From the NCBI RefSeq assembly GCF_037126465.1, contig NW_026999403.1, forward strand, positions 248,001-312,000: 64,000 nt of DNA. The letters are read 5' to 3'. Origin of the DNA: Ornithodoros turicata. Its lineage: Eukaryota; Arthropoda; Arachnida; Ixodida; Argasidae. Positions 43,892 to 57,300 of this stretch are shown piece after piece (within the stretch, counting starts at the first letter, position 1; each line of letters starts with the position of its first letter). The notes beneath the pieces were generated by a model. It did not search any database, had not been told where the DNA came from, and saw only the letters and a program-made list of their open reading frames with translations. Both the position numbers and the translations under genes were made by a program.

Positions 43892-44643
43892 CCAGAGTTG
43901 TACACGTTACTCGAAAAAAGTAATTGATTACAATTACTGTTACTACTGCGCGAAAAGTAATTCTTTACCGTTACAAATTACTTCATCAAAAATGTAATAC
44001 GTTACCGATTGAAAATGTAACGCGTTACTTTTCCAGTTACTTTTAAATTGTGGGACATAGCAAAGCCAACACGCCTGCAGTAAATGCAACCATGCAGCTC
44101 TGGTTGCAAATTCTAATATGAAACGCCAACACACATGATAAGTGAAATTCGCAAATACATTTGAAAGCAACATACAAAACCCATACACGCGTTTATTACA
44201 GATTTATATGCACATTTAAAACAACATCGAAACATCCGCTTAGTTTTGTTACTGTTGTTCAGTTCAGCCCGCACAATTTATCAATACAGTCACCTACTTT
44301 ACTGTTGCTCCAGTAGGTCGCGGTTGTAAGGTATTATCATATTACTGTGGTGTGCATGGAACACGTGTGGACTAGAGACGGCTGTCACAGTGACCTCTGC
44401 GTCATTGCTTCAGTCGAACTCGTCGTGGAACAAAAGAACAGATTGGCTTGCTGGGAAGTGTTGCCATTGTTGACAGAAGGTTAAAAAATAATCGATTACT
44501 CAGTAATTGATTACCGAAAATTGTAATCAAATTACTTGGAAAATTACTTGCTCACAAAATTAATTGATTACGTTAAAAAATTACTGGAAAAAGTAATTGA
44601 TTACTGTAACGCAATTACTAGTAACGCGTTAGGTAAAACTCTG
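43892..44643. mobile_element. hAT-like element (about 750 bp)
   Basis: CCAGAGTTGTACACGTTACT at the left and AGTAACGCGTTAGGTAAAAC then TCTG at the right are imperfect inverted ends full of GTAATTGATTAC words. CCATGGA occurs immediately outside both ends (CCATGGAG / CCATGGAC). It is probably a hAT MITE. Confidence 0.65.
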
Positions 44644-47304
44644 CCATGGACAAAGGGCAGACTCATGACCAAAAGGACTTGCAGCTGCTTCACGGAGGAA
44701 TTTGGCATTCCCGGCGAATATGTCCCAACTACTGATCTGGCAACACTGACTCATGAGCATATTCACCCATGTTCAGTTTAGTGAATGAGCTGGGCAGCGA
44801 ATGAGTGAGCATGAGTGAGCTCTGTTTGAACCGCGCGACTTTTGTCGTCCGCCGCCAGGGACTTGGTCTGCTTTCTCATCGAAGCATCGATCTTTTCATG
44901 AGTTGTTCGTCCATCTGCATTTGTAATGTCAGTCTGTTGTTGCGAGCCCTTCTGCAGCCAGCGTGGCATGAGAGACGCCGAAGGGAACAAGGCGTGTGCA
45001 CAAACTGTTTGGCGGCTAAAGTTCACATGATACATAACTTTCCAAATAACTATCGTCAGAAGTGTTCTGTTGCCATTCTAAATGGGCGAACTATAAATAC
45101 CTCGCAGGCGAAAGCATATAACATATAGTAGGATATAGTAGGAAGCATCGGCGAAAGCATGCAACACAGTAAGGTCCCACATTCAAAATACACGACTGGT
45201 CTTGAAATGAACATAAGAAACACAATACAGCATGCAAAACTATGATGTACCGTATCTGAAAGTCGACAAAGCAACGTGGATGGAAGTTGAATCCGTGTAT
45301 GACACGCCAGACGTGCCAGATAACTCATATGCTTACAAAAAGGGTCCACACGTCTTTGGGAAAACCCATCTGGTATGTTCGTCAAGTCTCTCGACCACTG
45401 ATTTCTCGTTCGCCATCGCGCGCTCGCTTACCATACACATAACCACATGTACGGCGTGCCCAAGATATGGCCGAATGCCGTCTGCTAGAAGGTGGCCAGA
45501 CTGACTTTTGAAAAGGTTCTAGTGCCGACCCTTCTGTTCCGCATGTATATTGTACAAGCCACACGCTGATGCTTTCAGTGAAGCGGCGTTCGACGAAAGG
45601 ACTACCGAAGGAATGGCGTTCGATGAAACGACGTTCGACGAAACGGAATTCGATTAAATGGGCGGACACCCGCTAGTTCTCCGATTGATTTGGCCTAGAA
45701 AGAATGACCGTGGTCAGCGTGACTGTTGACCGCATGCAGAGGTCAAGGGCTGAGGAGCCTCGACGCACTGAGTCATAGAATGAGATAACCTTGAGCGAAG
45801 CTCTTGTTAAGACAAAGATTTCCCTTTTCTGTTGTACAATGGTTGTCGCCCAGTTCACTTTCACCCAAATGAAGTGTTGGCGGGAGTAGCGGATAAACTA
45901 TATCGCGTCACTTTCTATGACGGTCATGGTATCGCGTTACTTTAAAAACGTGTATCGATGTCTATACTTGGCAACTTTTCGTATCGGTGTCCCGTTATGT
46001 TATTTTGGTAACGGGCACAACAGTGGATTTAGTCGTAAGTCTCGTATCCTTCTTGCAGTTGCCTCGTGAGTTCATAAACAATTATAAAGCCATATTACAT
46101 TGGGAATTCATTGGCTACACGATGTCTGAAGGCAGGCGTCCCACACTGGAAGGATTAAGAGGGCATACCAGCTCTCCGTCCCAATGCATTTCCTACGGAA
46201 CGTATTTAATGCTTTCTTTCGGTAACCACCGCGCAGATTTTAACGCGGGTGGTTTCACTATAAAGAGGAAGACGAGATGAATCGGATAACATTGATACAT
46301 TTCTGATACATGTCGTATGTATTTTACGGCGACGTCACGAATGTGAAAAAATATACAATTTTTCTCTTCCCTCTTTGAACAGGTTTTTATTAAACTTCCG
46401 TAACCATTTCGAAAAAAAAAAAAAAACTTCCCATTTACTTTATCTCGAAATATTTCAGGAATCGATAGACACCAAATTTATATGTCTACCACTTTTCGTT
46501 TTTATAAAAAAGCATGAAATATGAGTATACATACACACCGACTGAAAGCACGCGTTTTGGAGTAGCCAGTTCTGACTGGGTCGGGACTAACCTCTCCATA
46601 TTTTTCTTTCTTTTCCAATCCAATCCATGTCAGTCTGTGGCTTCGTGCCACAGGCTAACAATTGGGAATTGTTCGTTAGGGCCTTTTGGGGACGACTAAG
46701 TGATGATGATTGCCTAAAAGGCCCATGACGGTACAAATTTCTGAAGCATTGTTCAGCCATTTTTCTAAACCATTGCCAGTTCAAGGCTCAAGGTGCAGCG
46801 CGTTAAAGGCAGACTGCCGAGAGACTGCCCATATAGCTGTTGGCTACTGGTTACGAACAAGGATATCGGCTAATTTACGAGTATCAAGGATAATGAAACT
46901 TGGAGGACGTAGACTAACTATATTTTTAACTACCTCGGCGTTTTGTGCGCGTTGCTATATACATGGTGTCCAGCCTATAACAACTGCTGGATAGTCTTCG
47001 GAGAACCGTGCTTTAGTCGCCTTTTATTTAGTTTTTATTCTTTACTTTTTTCTTAATTATTCGAGCATTTTTATTGCCTCATATCATTAGATTGTCGGCT
47101 CGTTTTATACTGACTTTAGACCGGAGGTGTAAATTCAAAATTTGTGGAGCGTGCACGTTTTCACAAATGAAATTGCGCCGGAGTGAAAAAAAAAAAAAAA
47201 GAACTTTGTTAAGAAATATTTTATGCGAATGCTTTTCTTACACTGCTTTACAAGATGACAGCAGCTTTTGGTCGTATCTCTTTAATGATTCCTTTAAGGC
47301 AAAT
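44644..47304. other. Intergenic, no gene recognised
   Basis: This contains ATGAGTGAGC-type words at 44795-44822 and a degenerate array of CGTTCGA(C/T)GAAA units (45583-45660). Nothing else is supportable over about 2.6 kb. Confidence 0.4.
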
Positions 47305-47380
47305 GACGGTACAGTTCCCTGTGAAGTCGGCCCAGGACGCACTATCTCCCCTGCGATAGCCGTGACGCTGCCCGCTTGAG
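47305..47380 (+). repeat. SINE body fragment
   Basis: GACGGTACAGTTCCCTGTGA and AGTCGGCCCAGGACGCAC match the SINE body, with the same GTGACGCTGCC variant tail as 30205-30300. Confidence 0.6.
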
Positions 47381-47528
47381 TGCACTCTTAAAAAAAAGGG
47401 GTGTACTTTAACTCCTTTCTCTTGTCACATATAAAGAAACCTCAAACCTCAAAAAACCTCAAACCTCAAACCCGAAAGAGGACACACAACCCGAAACAAG
47501 AAAACGGCACCAAACCAGTTGAATTATC

Positions 47529-47545
47529 ACCCCCCTCTCTCTCTC

Positions 47546-47587
<42 letters not shown>

Positions 47588-47588
47588 G
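47529..47588. repeat. (CT)n(CA)n microsatellite
   Basis: CTCTCTCTCTGTCTCTCTCT runs directly into CACACACACACA. It is a compound dinucleotide tract. Confidence 0.95.
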
Positions 47589-47690
47589 CAAACAAGAGCT
47601 CAGAGCATGCTTGTGTAGCATGTAGAAGCTCAGAGCTTTTACATATCGTACCAGCTAGATGCATGTGAGCACGTAGAAGCTCAAAGCTTC

Positions 47691-48218
47691 TACACTCTAA
47701 GGGGAAAAAAAGGAGTAAAATGGGGAGTAATTGCAGCTTCTAGTCCCCTAGACTGCAATTACTCCCCATTTTGGTCCCCTAACCCTGGCATTTAATCCCC
47801 AGGACTACAAATTGTCACTGAACTGAACACAAATGGTCTTCCGAATGCAACAGTCTATGTAAATATGTACTCTTGGACAATTTGATGGCACAAGGCTGTA
47901 TTACTCAGCCAACTTAGCAATTTCTCCCCCCCCCCCCCCCCAACAGGGTAAGAAACAGTTAGCGCTTCTTTCTTCGCAAATTGTGCCCTATGGATGTCGT
48001 AAGATTTTATATCGCTCGACATATCACTGCTGACTGTTTGATTCAAAGTATTTTCGTGCATGCACACGAATTTGGTCTCCGCGACTCTTAGAATAGAGTG
48101 TGAAATGCGCACACTCCAGTCTGTGACATTCATTTACTCCCGAAAGGGACTACTTTTTTGTGGCAATGCATTTACTCCCCAAAAGGAGTAAAATTACTCT
48201 CTTTTTTTCTTAGAGTGT
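47691..48218. mobile_element. MITE family D, copy 2 (528 bp)
   Basis: TACACTCTAAGG at the left and CTTAGAGTGT at the right, with the same GGAGTAAAATGGGGAGTAAT interior as 32113-32651. The right border has lost its final TA. Confidence 0.88.
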
Positions 48219-48531
48219 GCGTGTCGTACCAGCACGGCCAAACATGAACGTTACCCAAGGATGTAGTTGACCGCATTACAGGGATGCTTCGCGAAAGACA
48301 GCTGCACGGTGGCCAGCCTTCCTTGTTGCAGGGTTTGGTAAGCCGCGATGCAAGCATGGCTTTTCGTGTTCAGTTCTACTGGAAGCCACAAATACGGATG
48401 CATAATGTAAAACCCCGAGACTGGGGAACACGAAGTCTCAAACACAGCTATATGCATCATTTTCACCAGCTCGCTTGCTTCCTAGCCATTTTTTCATTGA
48501 CAAATACGGAGTTTTTCGATTGAATCAGAAT

Positions 48532-48819
48532 GGACCTCTCCCTGTTTGTAAACAAATGACGTCATAGTGTTCGACAGCGCCACCAATTTGGTAGAATTGA
48601 ACTACGCTCGAAGCTAGAGGCGAACAGGGTCGCGTCCGAAAGCCACAGTCTCGAGGGGGTTACGATGGTCCCTGAAATGGACGTGACCTTCGGTCCTACT
48701 TTTCTCTCAATAAGAGGCAGCGAACAAGTGTCCATTCGTCGAACCCAGCTCTCCCCTTCCGATTTGTTTCTGTTTCAGTCTGTGTACCAACGTCATGATG
48801 ACGTTTCCCTGGTTGAGGA
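48532..48819. mobile_element. MITE family B, copy 2
   Basis: It is collinear with 18946-19237 (GCGCCACCAATTTGGTAGA, CCGATTTGTTTCTGTTTCAG). The terminal palindrome is worn, so this copy looks older. Confidence 0.8.
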
Positions 48820-51218
48820 ATTTTTTTTCGCATAAATTTGAAAACCCGGAACCCTAACTATAATTTAAGGAAAGTACCAGAATGTCATTGTTTTAACAGG
48901 TGCGATTTTGTAAAAAAGAAAGTCTGTCTTCAAATTTGTTGATACTTTGCGTAAGCGCACTTCAATAATCCCTCTTTCATAATATACGGTATAAAAAAAT
49001 GTTTGAGCTGTTGTGGTGCGTTGTTTCTTCGTGTTTGCCCATGCTCAAGCCTGTCTACCATGAAATAAAAACTTTGTTTATTTCATTCCTACCGGTGATG
49101 GTGGCAAATGTGCATTGCAGCATCTATTCACAAACCACCTAGACCGAAACGGAATGTTGCAAAGACCTGTAGTGCTTCTCTTTATGCACCTAATAGTATG
49201 TGTTTTTCCTGCGTAAATAATAATAATAAAAATTAAAAAAAAAAGACCGGCAGCCATTTGTCGATTAGACTTGAAACTACCCTAAATTTATGTATTTTGT
49301 GACTTCCAGTTTTGCCTGTTGAGGCAGAAAAGAAGAGTTAGCACAAGGACTATTCAGAAGACGAAACCTGCTGAGGATTAAACGTCTCAAACTTTTTTTA
49401 ATGAGCGACGGAGTCTTCATCATGTACCTGATGAAGCGCAGTCTCTCTCCACCAAAGCTTGTGGCACGTTTTTGTGACATTTACCGTCGCATAATTTTTG
49501 AAATTTATGGACAACATTGTAAAATTTATTGCGAGGGATAATTTTTCTCAATTAGCATTTATGTACGTGAACGAAACTTCTTAGTTTTGCGTCGCCCGTG
49601 GCTTCGGGACAACCTCGTACTTTGATTTCATCAGCCGGTCAAGTTATTCATTTCATCCAGGGCCAGATGCATGATTTTTCCGAAGGGATGTCCGGCTGCA
49701 TGCCGCATACACTAGCTAAAGCAAGATAAATAAATTTGTTATAACTTCCGCGTCTCGTATTGAAACATCGTTTTTGGGAGAATACGATGTAAACCAGTAC
49801 ATTTCAATTACACAAATTACGGAGTATTGCGAAGAGACAATAATTAGGCATTACTCGTTTGTTTTGGCTACAAGAAAAAAAAAAATCTCAGCAAACGGAC
49901 GCTTCTTTACGAAACCGAAACCGAAACGTTCTGGCGCATTGAAAACAAATTATTGTATGGTTCTCGTGAAGGACAGCAAAAAGTCATATGAAGCTGCATC
50001 CAGTAACACATCGACGATCATCCGAGATAAAATCATATCGTATTAACCTCTGTTGTGTTCGACGATGGTTGAAACATTAGAAGTTGAAAAGCCGCCAAAA
50101 CCGATTTCTTCCGCATCGCCTTTTCGTTCTCTCCGCAGTTCCGTGTGCGGTGTTCCGGAGGTTTCTTCCTTCTGTAGCGGGTGGAAAAATATTACCTTTT
50201 TCATTTCATGTATCTACGGCAGAGCACACTGAAAGAAATTTTGAGCCACGAACAGAAACTGCGTGCCAGATTGTCCTTTTGCCTTGCTCATGAACAGCCG
50301 TTACCTTGCCGTTTTGGCTTTTTTTGCGTCATGGTAGTATCAGCTGGTAGAGGGAAGGCTCTTCTCTGTTATATTTTCTCAGTATTGTGGCGAACGAGGT
50401 GATCACATCAGCTTACCAGCTGGAACGTGTGAGACATCCACTGAGATAATCTTTGCAGAACTCCTCGCAAACTCCATCGATGAAACGGCGAAGGTATGAC
50501 AGATTTTTGAACCGTTTCTCCCATGTTTGTGTACATACCGCAAATCATTCGGGAGTGTGATTTCGTTGGCTGTCGTATGAGTTGGAAAAGTTCGCATGCA
50601 GGGGCAGCGAAATATAATGAACTTTCGTCGGCAGTCGGGCGGAAAAAGTTAGAATTCGAGGTCGTCGCAACGGTTTCAGAGATGATACACCCAGACAGAT
50701 AGGGCATCAGGTTGCATCTGTGGCTTGTACACAACTTTGTTTACGCATGTGTATGTACTAACCAATCAAAGTGTCACGATCTAAGGCCATGGCTAAATGC
50801 GACCTGCGTCGAGTTTCAACGCCGCTTTCAGACGGATGCGGCAAAGCAGGTCACACGGGTCGTGTCGCTGTATTAATGAGGCGGACGACACCAGGCAACA
50901 ATACATACCGGATCTAACATGTGCAGCTCATAATTTCTCGCTCGCGTTCGCTCATTAACCATTTTGTTACATCGATCATTCGATTATTTCAACTGGCTCC
51001 TCGGATGACCCGCCTGGAATTTCTGCGGAAACCTGCACCTATCATAGCAGACGATGCATCTTTTCTTGCAGGTGATATGAGGTGGAAGCCGTTGTGAGCA
51101 CTGGATACAACCTGTAGCTCGTATGTAACTTTATCTCTCTGTGTGTTGTGTTTTTGCTGTTAATTCGTTTTTGGAACAGATTTTTTTGTAATAATGTGTC
51201 TTTCTTTGAAACTTGCAG
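48820..51218. other. Region upstream of the CP2-family gene
   Basis: This should contain the CP2 gene's promoter and 5' untranslated exon(s), but no first exon could be placed. Short open frames at 49774-50046 and 50084-50293 show no family motifs. Confidence 0.35.
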
Positions 51219-51345
51219 CTAGCTTTGGAATGACATCTGTGAGCCACTGGCAAATAGACGATATTGACGATGCTTTGGCTGCTGATTTCGATGGCAGCCT
51301 TTCTGGCTTGGGCATGGAACTGGGAACAGCCTCTTTTAACATGAG
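51219..51345 (+). CDS. TFCP2-like: TFCP2-like exon with probable start codon
   Basis: The acceptor TTTGAAACTTGCAG|CTAGC precedes an ATG at 51230-51232 (TTGGAATGA). It encodes MTSVSHWQIDDIDDALAADF, then DGSLSGLGMELGTASFNM. The distance from this Met to DFDGSLSG is about that in vertebrate TFCP2, supporting the start, though the open frame extends 5' and an upstream exon could add residues. The donor is CATGAG|GTATGG, phase 2. Confidence 0.85.
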
Positions 51346-54300
51346 GTATGGGCAGTGCAGTTCATTGTTAGTTACTTACAGTGTATAAATGCTGCGTACA
51401 TCACCCTTCTAGTGATGCTCTTCTGGCTCTCCCGAGCTTGTCGTCAGTCAAACAAGAAATGCCCAGAGACAATGGCTACAGTTTGTCTGATACACTGCGC
51501 ATCATATCCAACAGGTTTGTTGCGGGAAGGTTTCATATTTGGATTTTTTTGAATTCTGAGTCAAATATGGAATTGTATTCAAATCGGGTGATGTCCTTTC
51601 CGAACCAAATATACTAGAATAATTCCGAAGCTGCACTTGTAAGTCCAGAAACATTAGAAGAGAGTATGTGCTGCTTTCAAAAGCCTGCTCGTGCCGCCCT
51701 ATCTTATACACATTAGGGAGCAAAAAGACCTGACGCGGGAAATGTACTCTTACAAGTTCTCGTTGGACGTGGAAACTAGTTTTGGGAATTGTATGCCAAT
51801 GCCTCATGCTCGCTCATGAGCGCGCTCGCTCACGCCCAATTCAGCCGACTTACTGAGCGAGCAAATGAATGAATGAGTAAGCGAGCCGAGAGCTTAGCGG
51901 ACGGTGAGTGAGTGTGAACGAGCGAGCTGAGAACTGGGCTAGGGATGAGTGAAACTTGAAACAGCACAAATGATGACACAGCGTTGAGTGGGTGAGCGAG
52001 TCAAGAGCTGAATGGCCGGTGAGTGAGCGAGCCAAGGACTGGGCGGGCGGTTAGTGAACTTCGGTGAGCGAGGGTCAAAACTGCAGAGATCTGGCTGTGT
52101 TGCACGCAAAGCTTGGACATCCCTTCTTGTAAATTAAAGTGTGCTCTACACTGCAGCCTGGTTTTAACACTACCGTTCTACCAGGGCTGGCATCTACAGG
52201 GAGGGCGACTTCCCAACCTCAGCCCATCGAGAAAGACACCCCCCAGCAAGAAAGTTCCCACTTTAGCAAGATTTCCTCTGAGGCTTTGGATGTGTGCCCA
52301 ATCACCCTTCTTCTTCTTTTTTTTTTTTTAAATAGAGCCCAGGAAATTGCAGACACCTGCAACATCTGCTATACCACTATAGGATTCTAAAACTCCAAAG
52401 CTATTGCCTCTGTCTTCACGAACACATAACCGCATGTGATGCGAAGCAACAATGTTGCCAGCCAGAAGTTAGATGGTTTTTCCGGAGCACCCTTTTACAC
52501 CGTAGCTTCTCGATATTGAAGATCGCTTTTGCTTCCATGTCGTAGAGGAAACGTGCATGGTTAATATACAACACGAGCTGCATAAACCTTGTTGATGCAA
52601 ATGTAGGAATTGAGTGCTGGTGTTAAGTTTACCCAGAGTTGTATTTAAAATTTTTGCTTTTATTCTTCCAAAATGGAGGACACCGTGTGTCCTGGTCCAA
52701 CAAATCATATTACCGCATATCTTTCTGTAGAGAGAGTAAATTGTAAGATCTGTAATGCTTGCACAAAACTGATCCTTGTTGTTTTGCTTCATAGGCAGTC
52801 GGTTCAAATTTTTGCAGTGCGTCTCTTCATCAATGTGCTGCAGATAATTATTTCATGCTCCGATTATTGCTTTCTTATCCCTCGTCATCTATGTGGAGTC
52901 CTGGTCATTTTAACCCCTACTTTTGACAAAGTCCTGCAGCACACCTGCATTACTGTGGGCGTGTCCCTGAAATTGATTACATCATGATTTGTTTTGATAC
53001 CTGCGATCTGCAGTCTATCTTTAGATAGAATAGTAGATCTTAGTAGTAGTAGATCTTTGATCTACAATCGCAGCCATTTGTATCAGTGCAAAAATGAAAT
53101 TGTGTTAGTAGACTTTACGTGTGGAGTTTGGTTCCCGTTCCCACCACTCCCATCGACGACATGAAAACATAAATTGGCGTCTTATCCGCAGTGAAAGCGG
53201 CAGCACGTTGCTGAACAGTGAGAATTCACGTTCCCTGGTTCACGGTAAGAAGAACCGTCTGCCGCACAGTGGAGATGACGATGTCAGTGGTGCCATCAAG
53301 CGCTTTTGTGTCAGCACAGGGCGGGAGCCCCATGACACTAGTCCCAGGTAAGCTCGCAATGCCTCTCATACTCCTGTTACACTGGCCATCTTCAATGATG
53401 ATTGAACCCAATGTCCATTGAGCATGTGCATAGCGCAACCAAGCCTGTAACGCGTCAGCATCTCAAAGAGCATTAGATCCAGTGCTCTGACAGGTTGACA
53501 CACTACGTACTTGGTAACGCTATGTCCACGTTCAGTGGTCATTGGGTTCGATGATCATTGAGGGACGCCTGTGTGACAGGGATGTTACAGTGTACAAGAG
53601 AACTCTGCTTTTAGCACTGCAATACTGCGGTTTGTGCTTGAGCTGTCGTACTACTACAAAGCCACAGGGCTAGTAGTGTTACTGTGCTTTTTAACTTTTA
53701 TTGTACTCACATGAACAACGTCAAAACGGAAAAATTACAACAAGTGCTCAAAATATTTCTCCTTTGGCCCCAATACATTTACAGACCCGCTTTCTTAAAT
53801 CGATGACGACGACGCTCGCGCATTGTTCCACCGTCATTTCGTCCCAGGCACGCATCAACGCTCTTTTCACGTTGTTGTATCGTCTTCCCGAGATCTTGTC
53901 CTCCAATACTGAGTAGTCCAGTGGATTGAGATCTGGCAAGTTTGGAGGCCAGACGTCCTTGCCCCAAAAGCCGGGAAGCAGTTCCTCCCAGATGGTGATT
54001 GCCGATCTTTCAGAGCGCGCCGGTGCCCAGTCTTGCTGAAGGGTGAATGCGTCTTGGCCAAAGTGCTACATTGCCCATTGCTCCAGTACATCACGGAGAA
54101 TGCGCTACTGGTATCCAGCGGCGTTGATTTCGGCAAGACCAATGAACCAACCAGAAGTTGATTTTGATGAAGACCAACGGCACGTTCCCAGTTGCGCAAA
54201 TGCCTGCCCAAACCATTACCGAAGCCGGAAAATGACAGCGTCAGTCTTTGCGTTGTCCCTTCTTGAGCAGTTGGAAGCGATTCTGGTGGATGTGATGTGG

Positions 54301-57300
54301 CTCGGCTGTGAAAAATCTTCTCATGAGCGAGCGAGCGAGCATGAGCGAGCAGCCGAAGCATTCGACGTGATTTCTCCAGCCGTTTCACCTTCATTGCATC
54401 ACTGAGGAAGCGGAGGCGAGCTATCTTGTAACTTTGACGGTTTAGCTTCCTCTTGACAATGCTATCTTTGCCGATCTTAAGCACTTTCAGGGTGTCTACC
54501 AACCTGGGAAACCTGGAAAACAGGGAATTGTCAGGGAATTTTGATGTGACTGGAAAAGTCAGGGGATTGTCAGGGAATTTGGCCAAAAAGCAGGTGAAGT
54601 CAGGGAAAATCGCGGACAAGTACCCTGATGATGCACGGCGGATTCGCGAGTGCCAACCGGTGGTTGAGCGGCGATGCCGCGGCAACGTTACCGTGAGTAG
54701 CAGTTTGCCAGTACGACAAGTTCTGAGGCCAGAAAAGTAGAATAGCCTCACTAATACTTAATAAATGGTCTTTTTTATGAGGGATCTGTGTCAAAACGTA
54801 GGAGCAGGAACCAAGTTTCCTTTTAAATTTGTCAGGGAATTCGCTTGAAATGATCAGGGAAAACCTGGAAAAGTCGGGGAATCTGAAGGCTGCAGTTTGG
54901 TAGACACCCTGACTTTGGCCATTTTTCGCATCAAGCACTCTGGGTTGTGCCGAGCGCGACAGCGGACCTTCTGCACGTTCTTAGGCGGTGGTGGTCGGAC
55001 AACCTCTTCGAGGACGGTCCTTGTTCGCACCTGTCGCCTTGAAACGTTTCACGGCATCATAGACAGTTGTTCTTTGTTGAAACCCGTCGTTCGAACGATG
55101 TTGGCTGTCTTCATTTCTGCCTCGTGTATCTCCATGATAGCAAAGCGTTCGTTCTCTAGCTGCATATTTTTGCTCGTTCACCCTTAACTTGCCACTCCAG
55201 GTATAACGAGGTTGAGGAGGTATGATGTCACGTCACCGATAACGTTATAACGAGAACTCGTTTTGGTTCGCCGGTCAGTGGGGGTCAGCGCCTTGTCCCT
55301 TTGCCGCCGTAAACCAGTCTTGCCAGTTCTCCCGGAGAATTGGGGATAGAAGGAGCAGCGGAATCATTACCGAGCTAGGAGAAAGGCTTTTTCAGAACCC
55401 CGAACAGCTCACTGGCAGACATCATTTCTCTAGGCCAATCAGCGAGCGTTCTCCTTGTAGCGTCAGCGCAAGGTTCCAGGCAGATCACAGGCTGGTACTG
55501 CTCTTCACCACCGTTGCGCACGGTCGCTTTCTGAGACGTATTTTAAATTCAATTTCTGAGATAATTACTATGACTCTGTGGTGTGAATTACTTCGCATGG
55601 TGCATCTTACTGGCCTACTTTACAGTTTCATAGGAAGAAAACCGGGTGTTAAAAATTACTTCTGTGCTATTTTAAGACCCGGATTTTTCTACAGACCTTG
55701 AAAACCCTTGATTTCGCATCTCTTTCTTGTTCTCACGAAGCTGCTTGCGCAAATTACCCTTGTGCGAATCACAGGAGTTAGCACTCTTTGCAGTAGGAAT
55801 CAGCAACAAGAAATGAACAGCACCCTCTATTTTATTCATACATTTCTGTACTATGATCTCTAAAATTCGGTTATTGTCGGTCACATCTGTAAACTGATAT
55901 TGTGCAGTGTCTATGTATTCTCTCATGTGATACCTGTAACTCATAACTATTACTGCAAAACATTGAAGCCCTGGCCATAAACTGTCCCTATATCCCAGAC
56001 AAAATGATGTCTGAACTTCATAAGATCATTGAAAAGTCCTTGAATTGTTGTTAAAAAAATTCAGTGGGAACCATGAGGTCACGGGGAGTCTCTGATCGAC
56101 TCTTGTAAAGTCGCTTCTGGGTCAGCGTCAAGCGTGTTCGTACAGCCAGGAGTGTTACACACGATTAGAACTGGCACTGGTAAGTGAGAGTCAGAGTATT
56201 TACCAAGGACTTTTCACTTAGTATATTTTGGTGTGAACGCGACGCAGACTGGATCAGAGCCAATCGCCAGCGCTGCGCTCCCATTGGTGTGTCCGGTTTA
56301 CATCATCGTGGTGTTAGCTGCGGAGGGTTATTTACGCTTTCATTTAATATGTAAGCTCTTTTCGGAAGAAAAACTTAGCCAAGTGGACCGTGAAGCGGTG
56401 CCAAACATTACCGTATCGGCAGCGGCGAAGCGTAGGTCCCCAGCGCCCGGGGCGAAACGAGTATCGCACCCCCAAACACACGGCCAGATTTCTGTGTTCT
56501 AGAGTCATGATCCAGCAGCGAAACACATCATGAAAAGCACGAAGGTTCACGTCGGAGCTCACGTTTTCAACCAAAGAATTTGTTCTAACTGTCATCTTCG
56601 CTTCCAATTGAGTGCGCAGCTCATTTCTGTAGCTTGTGTTCGAGCGAGCAGGGACGTGTACATCATTATGGGAAATAATACTTAAGCCAGCTCCTTGAAT
56701 GCCCGCACATTGCTCTCGCTCTTACTGTCCATTATAGCCTTAGTTGCTCATGCGCCAGTAAAACCTCAATCCAATCCAATCCAATCCAATGCTGTTACTG
56801 TCAATGTATGAGGACCATAGCTCACACCGGACGTGCCCGGTCTGCCGGGTCAAGTATGACAGCACGGAAATAAGGTTGGTGTTGGTTGTCAGACAGCCGA
56901 ACAAGAATGCGTCAGGTACTGTAGCTCCTCCATCCAGTAGAAAGCGTTTGATGGATTTTGCGTTTGAGTTGCTTCACTTTGAGAATATACGCTGCTGTCT
57001 CAACGCGCACAGTCTACTGCCGAAGCACACATGACGCAATTTTACACCAGCGTAGTATATCGAACTTTGCTTCAATCGCCTCCATCTTTTGGGGCGCCCG
57101 TCAGATCGTTCCAAAAGCGCCCAATGTTAAAAAAATTTAGGTTTTTTAAAGTGATAAACAGTATCACTGTTTCTATTTCGAATTTTGTTTTCTCTCTGTC
57201 TGTAATTTGAGCCCCCAAAAAATCTTCTACCCAGGGCGACCACCCCTACGGCCCCCCAACGCTACGTCACTGGATATCGGTCTCATAAACATGTTTCTTC

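Noticed and set aside
50084..50734. Candidate 5' exon(s) of the CP2 gene
   Set aside because: None gives a start codon followed by a donor that would enter 51219 in phase 1; the ATG at 51230 makes an upstream coding exon unnecessary.
52157..52310. Possible CP2-gene exon (PGFNTTVLPGLASTGRATSQ...) after ACTGCAG
   Set aside because: The acceptor would enter in phase 0 but the preceding exon ends in phase 2. No matching donor is seen, and direct joining of 51514 to 53192 is in phase.
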